From NCBI RefSeq assembly GCF_900099825.1, contig NZ_LT629693.1, forward strand, positions 2,790,001-2,854,000: a stretch of DNA of 64,000 bases, in the 5' to 3' direction. Under the pieces are notes generated by a model. The model saw only the letters and a program-made list of their open reading frames with translations. It ran no database searches and was not told the origin of the DNA. This document shows, in pieces, positions 40,441-49,196 of the stretch (positions are counted from its first letter, which is position 1; every line of letters starts with the position of its first letter). Source of the DNA: Bradyrhizobium ottawaense (GTDB taxonomy: Bacteria > Pseudomonadota > Alphaproteobacteria > Rhizobiales > Xanthobacteraceae). The position numbers and the translations under genes are program-made.

Positions 40441-41244
40441 ATGATGGACGTTAAATCACCCTCCGCCGTCGAACTGAAAAACGTCGCCCGGCGGTTCGTG
40501 ACGCCGACCGGCGATATCCTGTCGGCGCTGGAGGATTTCGATCTCACCATCGCGCCCGGCGAATTCTTCGCCATCGTCGGCCCGACCGGCTGCGGCAAGT
40601 CGACGACGCTCGGGCTGATCGCGGGGTTGGCCAAGCCACAGGCCGGCGAGGTGACGCTGTTCGACGTGCCGGTCGAGGGCGTCGACAGCCGCGTCGGCTT
40701 CGTGTTCCAGCAGGATGCGGTGTTTCCCTGGCGCAACGTGCTCGGCAATGTCATGGCCGGGCCGCTGTTCCGGGGCGTGCCGCGCGCGCAGGCCGAGGCG
40801 ACGGCGCGCGACTGGATCGCCCGCGTCGGGCTGAAGGGTTTTGAGGACCATCATCCGCACCAGCTCTCCGGCGGCATGCGCAAGCGCGTCGCGCTGGCGC
40901 AGACCTTCATCAACAATCCGCAGGTGCTGCTGATGGACGAGCCGTTCTCGGCACTCGACGTCCAGACCCGCGAACTGATGCAGGAAGAGCTGCTGCAACT
41001 ATGGGCACAGGCGAAGTCGGCCGTGCTGTTCGTGACCCACGACCTCGACGAGGCGATCCTGCTGGCCGACCGCGTCGCAGTGCTGACCACGCGCCCGGCG
41101 CGGGTCAAATCCGTGCACACCATCGACCTGCCACGCCCGCGCGACGTCGCCAAATTGCGTTACGACGAACGCTTTATCGCGATCGCGCGCAACATTTCCG
41201 ACGATCTGCGCGAGGAAGTGTTGCGCGCAAGAGCGGGGCATTGA
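40441..41244 (+). CDS. NitT/TauT-type ABC transporter ATP-binding protein
   Basis: A 267-residue ATPase of the SsuB/TauB type. Walker A is GPTGCGKSTT, the Q-loop FVFQQDAVFPWRNV has the family's PWR signature, the ABC signature is LSGGMRKRVALAQ, and Walker B LLMDEPFSALD is followed by the H-loop THDLDEA. The start is ATG at 40441 or the next codon; no strong ribosome site is visible, consistent with the repeat just upstream. It is followed after three bases by the permease gene. Confidence 0.92.
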   Translation: MMDVKSPSAVELKNVARRFVTPTGDILSALEDFDLTIAPGEFFAIVGPTGCGKSTTLGLIAGLAKPQAGEVTLFDVPVEGVDSRVGFVFQQDAVFPWRNVLGNVMAGPLFRGVPRAQAEATARDWIARVGLKGFEDHHPHQLSGGMRKRVALAQTFINNPQVLLMDEPFSALDVQTRELMQEELLQLWAQAKSAVLFVTHDLDEAILLADRVAVLTTRPARVKSVHTIDLPRPRDVAKLRYDERFIAIARNISDDLREEVLRARAGH

Positions 41245-41247
41245 GCC

Positions 41248-42099
41248 ATGGCTGAAACCAGCATCGATACATCAGCCCCTGCCGTCCGCATGGAAACCCT
41301 GGTCGAACGGCAGCGCCGCCGCGCGCGGCTGGTGCTGGCGTTGCGGCTCGCCGTCCTGGTGGTACTGGTCGGCGGTTGGGAACTCGGCGTGCGCCTTGGC
41401 TTGATCGATCCGTTCTTCTTCGGCCAGCCCAGCGGCATCGTCGCCAAACTGATCGACTGGTCGGAGAACGGAACCTCGATCGGCCCGCTCTGGAAGCAGG
41501 TCTGGGTGACGATCTACGAGGCCGGCGCCGGTTTCCTGATCGGCGCCGTGATGGGCATCCTGTGCGGCATCGCGCTCGGCCGCAATCAACTGCTGTCGGA
41601 CGTGTTCTCGATCTACATCAAGGTCGCCAACTCGATCCCGCGCGTGGTGCTGGGTTCGATTTTCATCGTAGCCCTGGGCCTCGGCGCCGCTTCCAAGATC
41701 GCGCTGGCAGTCGTGATGGTGTTCTTCGTGGTTTTCGCCAACGCCTTCCAGGGCGTGCGCGAGGCCGACAAGAACCTGATTGCCAACGCCCGCATCCTCG
41801 GCGCCAGCGACTGGCAGATGACCCGCGCCGTCGTGATCCCCTCGGCGCTGTCGTGGATCCTCGCCAGCCTTCATGTCTCCTTCGGCTTCGCGCTGGTCGG
41901 CGCCATCGTCGGTGAATTTTTGGGCGCACGCGAAGGCATGGGCCTGTTGATCGCCACCGCCCAGGGATCGTTCGATTCCAACGGCGTGTTCGCCGCAATG
42001 ATCGTGATCGCCGTCGTCGCCCTGATTGCCGAATGGCTGCTGACCATGGTCGAGGATAGATTGCTGACCTGGCGTCCCGAGACCACGGCGAACGAGTGA
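41248..42099 (+). CDS. NitT/TauT-type ABC transporter permease
   Basis: A 283-residue inner-membrane permease of the SsuC/TauC group with about six spans. The EAA loop is seen in NARILGASDWQMTRAVVIPSALSWILASLHVSFGFALVGAIVGEFL. The start lies three bases after the ATPase gene stop, so the two are co-translated. Its stop codon touches the stop codon of the convergent outer-membrane protein gene directly (TGATCA), with no spacer or terminator between them. Confidence 0.92.
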   Translation: MAETSIDTSAPAVRMETLVERQRRRARLVLALRLAVLVVLVGGWELGVRLGLIDPFFFGQPSGIVAKLIDWSENGTSIGPLWKQVWVTIYEAGAGFLIGAVMGILCGIALGRNQLLSDVFSIYIKVANSIPRVVLGSIFIVALGLGAASKIALAVVMVFFVVFANAFQGVREADKNLIANARILGASDWQMTRAVVIPSALSWILASLHVSFGFALVGAIVGEFLGAREGMGLLIATAQGSFDSNGVFAAMIVIAVVALIAEWLLTMVEDRLLTWRPETTANE

Positions 42100-43815
42100 T
42101 CAGTTCTGCAATCTGACGCCCATCATCACCACCGTGGACGCCGTGCTGTTGCCCGGCAGATTCGAATCCAGCCAGTCGCGGCGCAGCGTGCCCTTGAGCC
42201 AGATGTTGCGGCTCATCTTGTAGATCGCGTCGCTGGACAGCGAGTAGAACTTGTCGTGGCGGCTGTCGCCCTGATAGTCGAGCGAACCCCAGGTGAACCT
42301 GCCGATCCCGGTCAACCAGCGGCGGAAATCATGATCGACCTCGACGGTGTAGGTATGCGTCAGCACGCCCGAGGTGCCGGGCAGCGTGGTCTCCGAGATC
42401 GCGGTATCGGAATAGAATTTGGCGGTCGTCAGCGGCGTCACGGTCCAGGTCAGCGAGGATGACACCAGCAAGCCCTCGAGCCGGTTGAGCCTGGTGTCGA
42501 CATAGTCGCGCGCGGCGTAGCCGACGCCGATTTCGCCGGTCAAGAGCCGCGAGAACTCGAAGCTGGTGCCGCCCTTGATGTAACCGCCCGAAGAGTCGCG
42601 CGCATAACCGTTGCGATCGAGCCTGAGGTCATGGACGCGGCTGTCGCCCTCGACTTCCATGAACGGCTTGAGGCCGGGCATCAGGTCGTAGCTGACGCGG
42701 CCGATGCCGCCGAACTGGTTGAAGTTGCGGTCGTCGTTGCTCGAGTAAGTGCCGTCGGTCAGCTTGGAGTCGGTATAGGCGGTGCGGTCGACGGTGGCGC
42801 CGGCGGAAATCTGCAGCCGGTTGAAATTCTGGTCGACGCCGAAGGTGCCGCCGAACGACGCATAGACCGGATATCTGGCGAGGCCGGCCTGGATGTTCGG
42901 ACTGCCGGGATTGTCGGTCGCGACCCGCAGCCGCGTCTGCGCCAACAGACGTGTGTCGCTGGTGACGTCGAGTCGCCCATCGACATGGCCGGTAAAATCC
43001 GGACGATCGACATTGACCGGCGCCGACGAAACCGTGCCGTCGGTCGGCGGCGGAAAGGTGTTGCCGTAGCCGGTGAACGATCCGCGCAAGTCGGCGACCA
43101 GCGCGTGGCGCTCCCAGTCGGAGACGGCGAGGAATTCGGGTGCGACCACATAGAACGGCGATCCGCGGGGCACCGCCGTGCGGCGCGGGTTGGTGTCGTA
43201 GCCGGCCGAGAGTTCGAGCGCCGATTTGATCAGGAAGCTGCCGGCGTAATCGCCGACCGCGCCGAACGGATCGTCGTCGACCTTGAGCCGCTTGCGCAGG
43301 GGTTGCCCGACCACGGTGCTGGCCATCGCGGGGGCGATCGGCGTCTTGTTGGCGGATTGCGACGGCGGGACTGAAAGGCGTTGCGGCCCGCCTGATGCCA
43401 GCGGTGGCGGCGGATTGCCGGGACCGACCGGAGGCTTCGGCCTGGCCTGCCCCGGATAATATTTCGTCTGCTTGCGTTTGCGGTTCAGCGAATCGTAGCC
43501 CCAGTCCGATGCGCCGCTGGCGGCGGCGGTGCCGTAGCGCGGGATCTGTCCGATCCGCGACGGCGCCGGCGCGTCCTGACCGCGTAAGCGGGGGTCACTC
43601 GTGGCATCAGCGGTGCGGTCGATGATATCCGCGGTGGTCCGCCGCAACGGCGAATCCGCAGATGTCACCTGACTGGAGCGAGTCGGGCTGAACAGGTCCG
43701 GAGTGACGGTCTGGGCCCCGGCTCCAGTGCCGCTCAGGGCGATCACCACAAGGCACGACAAGGCCGCGCCGACGGGGTGCGCGCAGAGGCCTCGGACCCT
43801 TGCTGGACCCGCCAT
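42100..43815 (-). CDS. Outer-membrane beta-barrel protein (BBP2-like)
   Basis: A 571-residue exported protein. A signal-like hydrophobic stretch (VGAALSCLVVIALSGTGAGAQ) is followed by about 150 residues of low-complexity Pro/Ser linker and then an alternating-strand barrel (about 190-571) with many aromatic-ended strands such as ELSAGYDTNPRR, DRTAYTDSKLTDGTYSS and DKFYSLSSDAIYKMSRNIWLKGTLRRDW. The last residue pattern VVMMGVRLQN fits an outer-membrane insertion signal except that Asn replaces the common Phe. Such proteins are often linked to polysaccharide export; kdsD is divergent from it. Confidence 0.78.
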   Translation of the reverse strand: MAGPARVRGLCAHPVGAALSCLVVIALSGTGAGAQTVTPDLFSPTRSSQVTSADSPLRRTTADIIDRTADATSDPRLRGQDAPAPSRIGQIPRYGTAAASGASDWGYDSLNRKRKQTKYYPGQARPKPPVGPGNPPPPLASGGPQRLSVPPSQSANKTPIAPAMASTVVGQPLRKRLKVDDDPFGAVGDYAGSFLIKSALELSAGYDTNPRRTAVPRGSPFYVVAPEFLAVSDWERHALVADLRGSFTGYGNTFPPPTDGTVSSAPVNVDRPDFTGHVDGRLDVTSDTRLLAQTRLRVATDNPGSPNIQAGLARYPVYASFGGTFGVDQNFNRLQISAGATVDRTAYTDSKLTDGTYSSNDDRNFNQFGGIGRVSYDLMPGLKPFMEVEGDSRVHDLRLDRNGYARDSSGGYIKGGTSFEFSRLLTGEIGVGYAARDYVDTRLNRLEGLLVSSSLTWTVTPLTTAKFYSDTAISETTLPGTSGVLTHTYTVEVDHDFRRWLTGIGRFTWGSLDYQGDSRHDKFYSLSSDAIYKMSRNIWLKGTLRRDWLDSNLPGNSTASTVVMMGVRLQN

Positions 43816-44009
43816 CACGATAAGAAAATACCCCAACAACGTCAGACACTTGAATGACGCGCTCCGAATGCAGCGGAAAACGTCGTTAATGGGAGTTAAA
43901 ACAATTATGGTTAATGAGCCGTTGAGAGCCGGAGGGCGCGCGTCGCATCACCGCGCGGCCCATGCTAAGGAGGGGCCCGGGGCTGTGACCCCTCTCCCTG
44001 GAAGCAGAC

Positions 44010-45023
44010 ATGGCCAATCCGAATCCGCTGATGGCAAAATCATCCGGCACCGACCCCGCTGACGCCGCTATCGAGTCGGCCCTGCGCACCCTCGATGCAG
44101 AAGGCAGCGGCATCGCCGCGATCACGGCGGCGTTGCAGTCCGACCTGCGGGCGCCCTTCATCGCGGCGACCGATCTGATCAAAAACGCCAAGGGCCGGCT
44201 GATCGTCACCGGGCTCGGCAAATCAGGCCATATCGGCCGCAAGGTTGCCGCCACGTTCGCCTCGACCGGCACGCCGGCGTTTTTCGTCCACGCCGCGGAA
44301 GCGAGCCACGGCGATCTCGGCATGATCACCGCCGACGACGTCATCCTGGCGCTGTCATGGTCCGGCGAGCAGCCGGAGATGAAGAATCTCATCACCTACG
44401 CCAAGCGGTTCCGGATTCACGTGATCGCGATCAGCGCGGAGCGGGAATCCTCGCTCGCCAAGGCGGCCGACGTGGCGCTGACGCTGCCGAAGGCCCGCGA
44501 GGCCTGCCCGCATAATCTCGCACCCACCACCTCCTCGCTGATGATGCTGGCGCTCGGCGATGCGCTGGCGATCGCGCTGCTGGAAGGCCGCGGCTTCACC
44601 TCGGTCGATTTCAGCGTGCTGCATCCCGGCGGCAAGCTCGGCGCGCTCTTGAAATACACCCGAGACCTCATGCATGCGGGCGATAGCGTGCCGCTAAAAC
44701 CGCTCGGCACCAAGATGTCGGATGCGCTGGTCGAGATGACGTCGAAGGGCTTTGGCTGCGTCGGCATCACGGATACGCGCGGCCATATCGTCGGCATCGT
44801 CACCGACGGCGACCTGCGCCGTCACATGCGCTCCGACCTGATGACCGCCAGCGTCGACGACGTCATGACCAAGAATCCGAAGACGATCGGCCGCGACCTG
44901 CTCGCCGGCGAGGCGCTGGAGATTCTCAACTCCTCGAAGATCACCGCACTGATCGTCACCGACGCCGGCAAGCCGGTCGGCATCGTGCACCTGCACGATC
45001 TGCTGCGGGCGGGCGTGGCGTAG
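44010..45023 (+). CDS. kdsD: Arabinose-5-phosphate isomerase (KdsD/KpsF)
   Basis: A 337-residue sugar-phosphate isomerase that converts ribulose 5-phosphate to arabinose 5-phosphate, the first step to Kdo for lipopolysaccharide. The SIS domain shows VTGLGKSGHIGRKVAATFASTGTPAFFVHAAEASHGDLGM and SWSGEQPEM, and two CBS domains follow (MSDALVEMTSKGFGCVGI and DVMTKNPKTIGRDLLAGEALEIL). Length is standard. It is a single gene; the divergent neighbour is an outer-membrane protein, in keeping with an envelope role. Confidence 0.93.
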   Translation: MANPNPLMAKSSGTDPADAAIESALRTLDAEGSGIAAITAALQSDLRAPFIAATDLIKNAKGRLIVTGLGKSGHIGRKVAATFASTGTPAFFVHAAEASHGDLGMITADDVILALSWSGEQPEMKNLITYAKRFRIHVIAISAERESSLAKAADVALTLPKAREACPHNLAPTTSSLMMLALGDALAIALLEGRGFTSVDFSVLHPGGKLGALLKYTRDLMHAGDSVPLKPLGTKMSDALVEMTSKGFGCVGITDTRGHIVGIVTDGDLRRHMRSDLMTASVDDVMTKNPKTIGRDLLAGEALEILNSSKITALIVTDAGKPVGIVHLHDLLRAGVA

Positions 45024-45034
45024 AGCGCTCTCCA

Positions 45035-45118
45035 CGTCATTGCGAGGAGCGCAGCGACGAAGCAATCCATTCTTCCTTCGCGGCGAAATGGATTGCTTCG
45101 CTTCGCTCGCAATGACGG
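45035..45118. repeat. Palindromic intergenic repeat, GTCATTGCG family
   Basis: CGTCATTGCGAGGAGC and GCTCGCAATGACG are the ends, with GAAGCAATCCATT and AATGGATTGCTTC inner arms. It fills the gap between two convergent genes and ends one base before the stop codon of the minus-strand gene. Confidence 0.8.
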
Positions 45119-45679
45119 TTAGTTCGTCCAATCCGGAAACCGCGCCGCGCTCGCCTCTAGCGGCAACGCCAGCGTATTCGCCAGATACGACACGGTGCGA
45201 TAGAATCCGCACAGCATGATGATTTCGAGAATCTGCGCCTCGTCGTAATGCGCCGACAGCGCCTTGAATTCGGCATCGGTCAGCGTCGCGCGGTCATGCA
45301 GCGCATCCACCGCCGCGATCAGGGCCTGCTCGGCGGCCGACCAGCAGGCGGCATCGGCTTTATCCCGCACGGTGCCGCGGACCTGTTCGTCGGTGAGATG
45401 GGCGGTTTCCGCAAACGTCGCGACGTGCACGCCCCATTCATATTCGCAACCCGTTCGCGCGCAGGTGCGGTCGATGACGATCTCGCGCTGCCGCAAGGTG
45501 AGCGGACCGCGGTCCAGCAGGCTGCCGGCGCGGAATTTCTCCCAGGCCCGGGGATGGCCGGCCATGACGCGAAACAGCATCAGCGGCGGCGCGCCGCGCA
45601 TGATGCGGTCGAACTGCGCCTGGATCTCCGGTTGATAAGGCGGCGCCAGCGGCGCGATGCGCGGGCTCGTTTGGGACAT
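45119..45679 (-). CDS. Carboxymuconolactone decarboxylase/AhpD-fold protein
   Basis: A 186-residue all-helical protein of the CMD family. The core motif is EIVIDRTCARTGCEYEWGVHVATFAE. The redox CxxC of AhpD-type enzymes is incomplete (Cys-Glu-Tyr-Glu), so it should not act as a disulfide peroxidase partner; this CEYEWGVH variant is a known CMD subgroup without defined activity. AGGAG precedes the ATG by six bases. It is divergent from an HxlR-like regulator across a 72-base region that carries a tandem palindromic operator. Confidence 0.85.
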   Translation of the reverse strand: MSQTSPRIAPLAPPYQPEIQAQFDRIMRGAPPLMLFRVMAGHPRAWEKFRAGSLLDRGPLTLRQREIVIDRTCARTGCEYEWGVHVATFAETAHLTDEQVRGTVRDKADAACWSAAEQALIAAVDALHDRATLTDAEFKALSAHYDEAQILEIIMLCGFYRTVSYLANTLALPLEASAARFPDWTN

Positions 45680-45691
45680 CGCCAACTCCTA

Positions 45692-45731
45692 TGCTACACT
45701 AAACGTAGCATCACGCTACAATATCTGTAGC
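45692..45731. promoter_or_regulatory. Tandem palindromic operator GCTAC-N7-GTAGC
   Basis: Two copies of GCTAC-N7-GTAGC lie at 45693-45709 and 45715-45731, centre to centre 22 bp, which is about two helical turns. The first is extended to TGCTAC/GTAGCA. They sit between the CMD-family gene and the divergent HxlR-like regulator and overlap the likely promoters of both, so they are the probable binding sites of that regulator. Confidence 0.75.
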
Positions 45732-45751
45732 AATCCGCAAGAGGGCTTTCG

Positions 45752-46099
45752 ATGGCAAAACCGGTCGCAATCCCGAAAAAACAAGCCGTCCGCGGCTCGC
45801 GATCGGGCCGGCCGATCATGGCGCTGCTCGATCTGCTGGGCCGGCGCTGGACCTTGCGGATCGTCTGGGAGCTGCGCGACGCTCCCCTGACCTCCCGCGC
45901 GCTGCGCACCGCCTGCGACGACGCCTCGCCGACCATCGTGCAGGCGCGGCTGACCGAACTGCGCGAAGCGGGCCTCGTCGAACTCGAACAAGGCGACGGC
46001 TACCGCCTCACCGCGCTGGGCCGCGAACTCGAGCAGACGCTCCTTCCCCTCCACCGTTTCGCCGAGCGCTGGAGCAAGCATATCAACAGTTCGACCTAG
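45752..46099 (+). CDS. HxlR-like winged-helix transcriptional regulator
   Basis: A 115-residue DNA-binding protein. The block MALLDLLGRRWTLRIVWELRDAPLTSRALRTACDDASPTIVQARLTELREAGLVEL is the HxlR-type winged helix, with the beta-wing at GDGYRLTALGREL. Such regulators often control a divergent neighbour and respond to electrophiles or aldehydes. The doubled GCTAC-N7-GTAGC palindrome upstream is the expected kind of target. The stop codon overlaps that of the convergent nfeD gene by four bases (CTAG). Confidence 0.85.
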   Translation: MAKPVAIPKKQAVRGSRSGRPIMALLDLLGRRWTLRIVWELRDAPLTSRALRTACDDASPTIVQARLTELREAGLVELEQGDGYRLTALGRELEQTLLPLHRFAERWSKHINSST

Positions 46100-46542
46100 G
46101 CCGCAGCCACCGTCAGGCTGGCGCCGTCGGCCTGCACGATTCGTACCCGGCTGCCGGCCGGCGTGTCGGGACCGGCAACGCGCCAGATGGTGTCGTCGAT
46201 CCGCACCGTGCCTGATCCGTCGACGATCGGCTTTTCCAGCGTGAACTCCCGGCCGATCATCGCTTCGGTCCGCTTGTTGAGAAAGGGATTGCTGACGCTG
46301 TGGCTGGAGGCGCTGCGCGCGAAGTAGCGCCAGGCCGGCACGGCGGCGGCCGCAAACACTGCAAACATCAGGAGCTGCGTCTGCCACGCCGGATTGATCG
46401 CGAACGACAACAACCCGACCAGCAGGGCGGCGAGCCCGAGCCAGAACAGGAACACACCCGGCGCCAGCAACTCCAGCGCCATCAGGATGAAGCCGAAGAT
46501 CAACCAGTTCCAGGTGCCTAAGGTAACAAACATCTCGGCCAT
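46096..46542 (-). CDS. NfeD-family membrane protein
   Basis: A 148-residue protein with two or three N-terminal membrane spans (LIFGFILMALELLAPGVFLFWLGLAALLVGLL and the following hydrophobic stretch) and a C-terminal OB-fold soluble domain (IGREFTLEKPIVDGSGTVRIDDTIWRV). This is the short NfeD form that partners stomatin-like SPFH proteins. AAGG lies about eight bases before the ATG at 46542; the longer frame upstream only reads through the repeat. It follows the SPFH gene in the same direction. Confidence 0.9.
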   Translation of the reverse strand: MAEMFVTLGTWNWLIFGFILMALELLAPGVFLFWLGLAALLVGLLSFAINPAWQTQLLMFAVFAAAAVPAWRYFARSASSHSVSNPFLNKRTEAMIGREFTLEKPIVDGSGTVRIDDTIWRVAGPDTPAGSRVRIVQADGASLTVAAA

Positions 46543-46599
46543 GACACGACCTTTCAATTCTCTTGTCAGTCGATCTCGATAACAAACAGGCAGTAAGCT

Positions 46600-46722
46600 C
46601 CCTCTCCCGCTTGCGGGGGAGGGTTGGGGTGGGGGTGCTTCCGCACAGCATGCTGGTGGATAGATTTCCCCCACCCGCCGCACGCTATCGCGTGCGTCGA
46701 CCTCCCCCGCAAGCGGGAGAGG
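46600..46722. repeat. Palindromic intergenic repeat, CCCTCTCCCGCTTGCG family
   Basis: CCTCTCCCGCTTGCGGGGGA and the complementary TCCCCCGCAAGCGGGAGAGG are the ends, with GGTGGGGG-type interior. A second copy is at 58011-58154. It lies between the SPFH and nfeD genes, inside the putative operon. Confidence 0.8.
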
Positions 46723-46761
46723 TGCATGGAGTGCGGAGCTGCACCCAACATAAGAAGCCTC

Positions 46762-47763
46762 CTACCGCTGCGGCGTGAACGGCGGCGGCGGGGTCGGGCC
46801 GGCTGGCGGCACTGAACCGCGCCGGGCGGCGGCTGTGGCCGAGGCTGCGCTTTCGCCGAAGGTGGCCTTGGCGATTTCGCCGATGCCGGCGAGCGAGCCG
46901 AGAAGGCTGGTCGCCTCGATCGGCAGCATGATGATCTTCTGGTTCGGCGAATCCGCGAACTGCCCGAACGCCTTGATGTATTTGTCGGCGATGAAATAGT
47001 TCAGCGCGGCGACGTCGCCCTTGGCGATGGCGTCGGAGACCATCTGCGTCGCCTTGGCTTCGGCCTCGGCCGAACGCTCGCGCGCCTCGGCGTCGCGGAA
47101 CGCGGCTTCCTTGCGGCCTTCGGCCTGCAGGATCTGGCCCTGCTTGGCGCCTTCGGCGCGAAGAATCTCGGATTGCCGCTGGCCTTCGGCCTGGAGGATG
47201 TCGGCGCGCTTGACGCGCTCGGCCTTCATCTGGCGTCCCATCGCCTCGACCAGATCGGCCGGCGGCACGATATCCTTGATCTCGATGCGATTGACCTTGA
47301 GACCCCACGGCGACACGGCGGCGTCGACCACGCGCAGCAGGCGCTCGTTGATCTCGTCGCGATGCGACAGCACCTGGTCGAGATCCATCGAGCCCATCAC
47401 CGAACGGATGTTGGTCATGGTCAGCACGATGATCGCCTGATCGAGATTGGAGACCTCGTAGCTCGCCTTCGCGGCGTCGAACACCTGGAAGAAGGCGACG
47501 CCGTCCACCGTCACGGTGGCGTTGTCCTTGGTGATGACTTCCTGCTCGGGGATGGAGATCACCTGCTCCATCATGTTCATCTTGCGGCCGACGCGGTCGA
47601 AATAGGGAACGATGATGTTCAGGCCCGGCGACAGCGTACGGGTGTATTTGCCGAAGCGTTCGATGGTCCAGTCGTAGCCCTGCCCCACCGTCTTCACGCC
47701 GGCGAACAGTGTCACGATGACGAGCAGTACAAATGCAATCGCGAAAATGTCGAAACCAGTCAT
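46762..47763 (-). CDS. SPFH/stomatin-like membrane protein (QmcA-like)
   Basis: A 333-residue protein anchored by one N-terminal helix (FDIFAIAFVLLVIVTLFAGV). The SPFH/band-7 domain follows (ERFGKYTRTLSPGLNIIVPYFDRV, with ISIPEQEVITKDNATVTVDGV), then a long Ala/Glu/Lys coiled coil (about 190-250) and a Pro-rich tail. Such proteins assemble into large ring cages in membrane microdomains and protect or organise membrane proteins. GGAGG is five bases before the ATG. With nfeD downstream it forms the standard SPFH-NfeD pair. Confidence 0.93.
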   Translation of the reverse strand: MTGFDIFAIAFVLLVIVTLFAGVKTVGQGYDWTIERFGKYTRTLSPGLNIIVPYFDRVGRKMNMMEQVISIPEQEVITKDNATVTVDGVAFFQVFDAAKASYEVSNLDQAIIVLTMTNIRSVMGSMDLDQVLSHRDEINERLLRVVDAAVSPWGLKVNRIEIKDIVPPADLVEAMGRQMKAERVKRADILQAEGQRQSEILRAEGAKQGQILQAEGRKEAAFRDAEARERSAEAEAKATQMVSDAIAKGDVAALNYFIADKYIKAFGQFADSPNQKIIMLPIEATSLLGSLAGIGEIAKATFGESAASATAAARRGSVPPAGPTPPPPFTPQR

Positions 47764-48069
47764 AAAGTCCTCCAAAGCCGCATCACCAATATCCGCGGAC
47801 GTATTATTATTTGGTCTGAATGCCGGCCGCGCCGGTTCAGTGCAACTTCGTTAGAGCCTTATTCGTTAGAGCCTTATCGGTTCGGATTGAATCGAAACTG
47901 GCTCTACTCTTTTGTTTTGACGCCTTTTCTTTACGCGAACCGGCGCCCACTTCGCTCGAAAACGCTATAGTATAGGTAAGGGGGAGTTTCGGGGCCGCCA
48001 GATGTACCCGCCCTGAACGGCGGCCAAGTGCCTCGTTTCGCTCGTGAAGCAGCCGGCTTCACATAATCG
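47764..48069. other. Spacer between hemH and the SPFH gene
   Basis: This 306-base gap contains a perfect 15-bp tandem duplication (TTCGTTAGAGCCTTA at 47847-47861 and 47862-47876), a GGTTCGGATT/AATCGAAACT-type hairpin flanked by AGAGCC and GGCTCT (about 47868-47905), and a GCGTTTTC-family palindrome. The SPFH promoter must lie in its left part. No gene is seen. Confidence 0.5.
47911..47970. repeat. GCCTTTTC...GAAAACGC palindromic repeat
   Basis: TTTTGACGCCTTTTCTTTAC and CTCGAAAACGC frame GCGAACCGGCGCCCACTTCG. It is the third long copy of this family in the window. Confidence 0.7.
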
Positions 48070-49107
48070 TCAAATCCATCCCTGCAGCTCGCGCAACACG
48101 AGCTGGCGGATGACGTCCATGCCGGGATCGCTGTCGTTGAGGCAGGGGATCGCGGCGAAGTGCTCGCCGCCATTGTGCTTGAATATCTCGGCGTTTTCCT
48201 GCGCGATCTCTTCCAGTGTCTCGAGGCAATCGGCGGAGAAGCCGGGGGTCACGACCGCAATGCGCCGCACGCCGTCCTTGGCAAGCTGTTCGATGGTCTT
48301 GTCCGTATAGGGCTGCAGCCACGCGTCGAAGCCGAAGCGCGACTGGAACGTAAGCAAAAGTTTGGAGGCATCAAGCCCCATGCGCTTCCGCAACGCGTCC
48401 GTTGTTGCAACGCACTGCGCGTAATAGGGATCGCCCTTGTCGACATATATCTGCGGCATGCCGTGATACGACGCCACGATCAGTTCGGGCTGAAACGGCA
48501 GCGTCGCCAGATGCGCGTTGATCGATACCGCGAGCGCATCGATATAATCAGGGTCGTCGTAGTAAGGCGGCGTCACCCGCAGCGTCGGCTGCGCGCGCAT
48601 GCCGGCCAGCACCTTGAACACCTCATCGCAGACGGTTGCCGAGGTCGCGGCCGAATATTGCGGATAGAGCGGCACCACCAGCAGGCGGTTGCAGCCCTGC
48701 GCGGTCAAGGCGTCGATGCGCGAGCGGATCGACGGATTGCCGTAGCGCATCGCCCAGTCGACGATGACATGGTCATGGTCGGCGATCCCGGCCGCGAGCT
48801 TCTCGGCCTGTGCGCGCGTGATCGTCTTGAGCGGGGACTCGTTCTTCTCGGTGTTCCAGATCTTCCGGTAGTCGCGGGCCTTGCGGCCAGGGCGCACACG
48901 CAGGATGACGCCGTTGAGGATCAGCTTCCACTTCAGGCCCTGGTCCTCGATCACGCGCGGGTCGGAGAGGAACTCCTTCAGGTAGACCCGCACGCCCCTG
49001 GCATCCGCCGTATCGGGCGTGCCGAGATTGACCAGCAGCACGCCGACCCGCTCCGGCTGGGCAGCCGGTTCAGGCTTCGCGCTTCCAAGGGGAACGACCA
49101 CGGTCAT
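48070..49107 (-). CDS. hemH: Ferrochelatase
   Basis: A 345-residue enzyme that inserts Fe(II) into protoporphyrin IX as the last step of heme synthesis. The N-terminal VGVLLVNLGTPDT, the catalytic His in IVASYHGMPQ, and the acid loop VVTPGFSADCLETLEEIAQENAEIF are all intact. There is a short extra N-terminal tail. No [2Fe-2S] cysteine cluster is seen at the C-terminus. It is a single gene with about 90 bases between it and the divergent MAPEG gene. Confidence 0.95.
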   Translation of the reverse strand: MTVVVPLGSAKPEPAAQPERVGVLLVNLGTPDTADARGVRVYLKEFLSDPRVIEDQGLKWKLILNGVILRVRPGRKARDYRKIWNTEKNESPLKTITRAQAEKLAAGIADHDHVIVDWAMRYGNPSIRSRIDALTAQGCNRLLVVPLYPQYSAATSATVCDEVFKVLAGMRAQPTLRVTPPYYDDPDYIDALAVSINAHLATLPFQPELIVASYHGMPQIYVDKGDPYYAQCVATTDALRKRMGLDASKLLLTFQSRFGFDAWLQPYTDKTIEQLAKDGVRRIAVVTPGFSADCLETLEEIAQENAEIFKHNGGEHFAAIPCLNDSDPGMDVIRQLVLRELQGWI

Positions 49108-49196
49108 GATTTCGTTGGCTTCGCGCGTTGCACCATCCTTGTCAAGATTGGCCTCCGTTCGCTACGCTTGATCCATTGCCGTGGGCGGGAGGAACC

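Noticed and set aside
43885..43920. TTAA-rich stretch before kdsD as a CtrA site
   Set aside because: The closest pair is TTAA-N6-TTAA, one base short of the required seven-base spacing, and the neighbours are not known CtrA targets.
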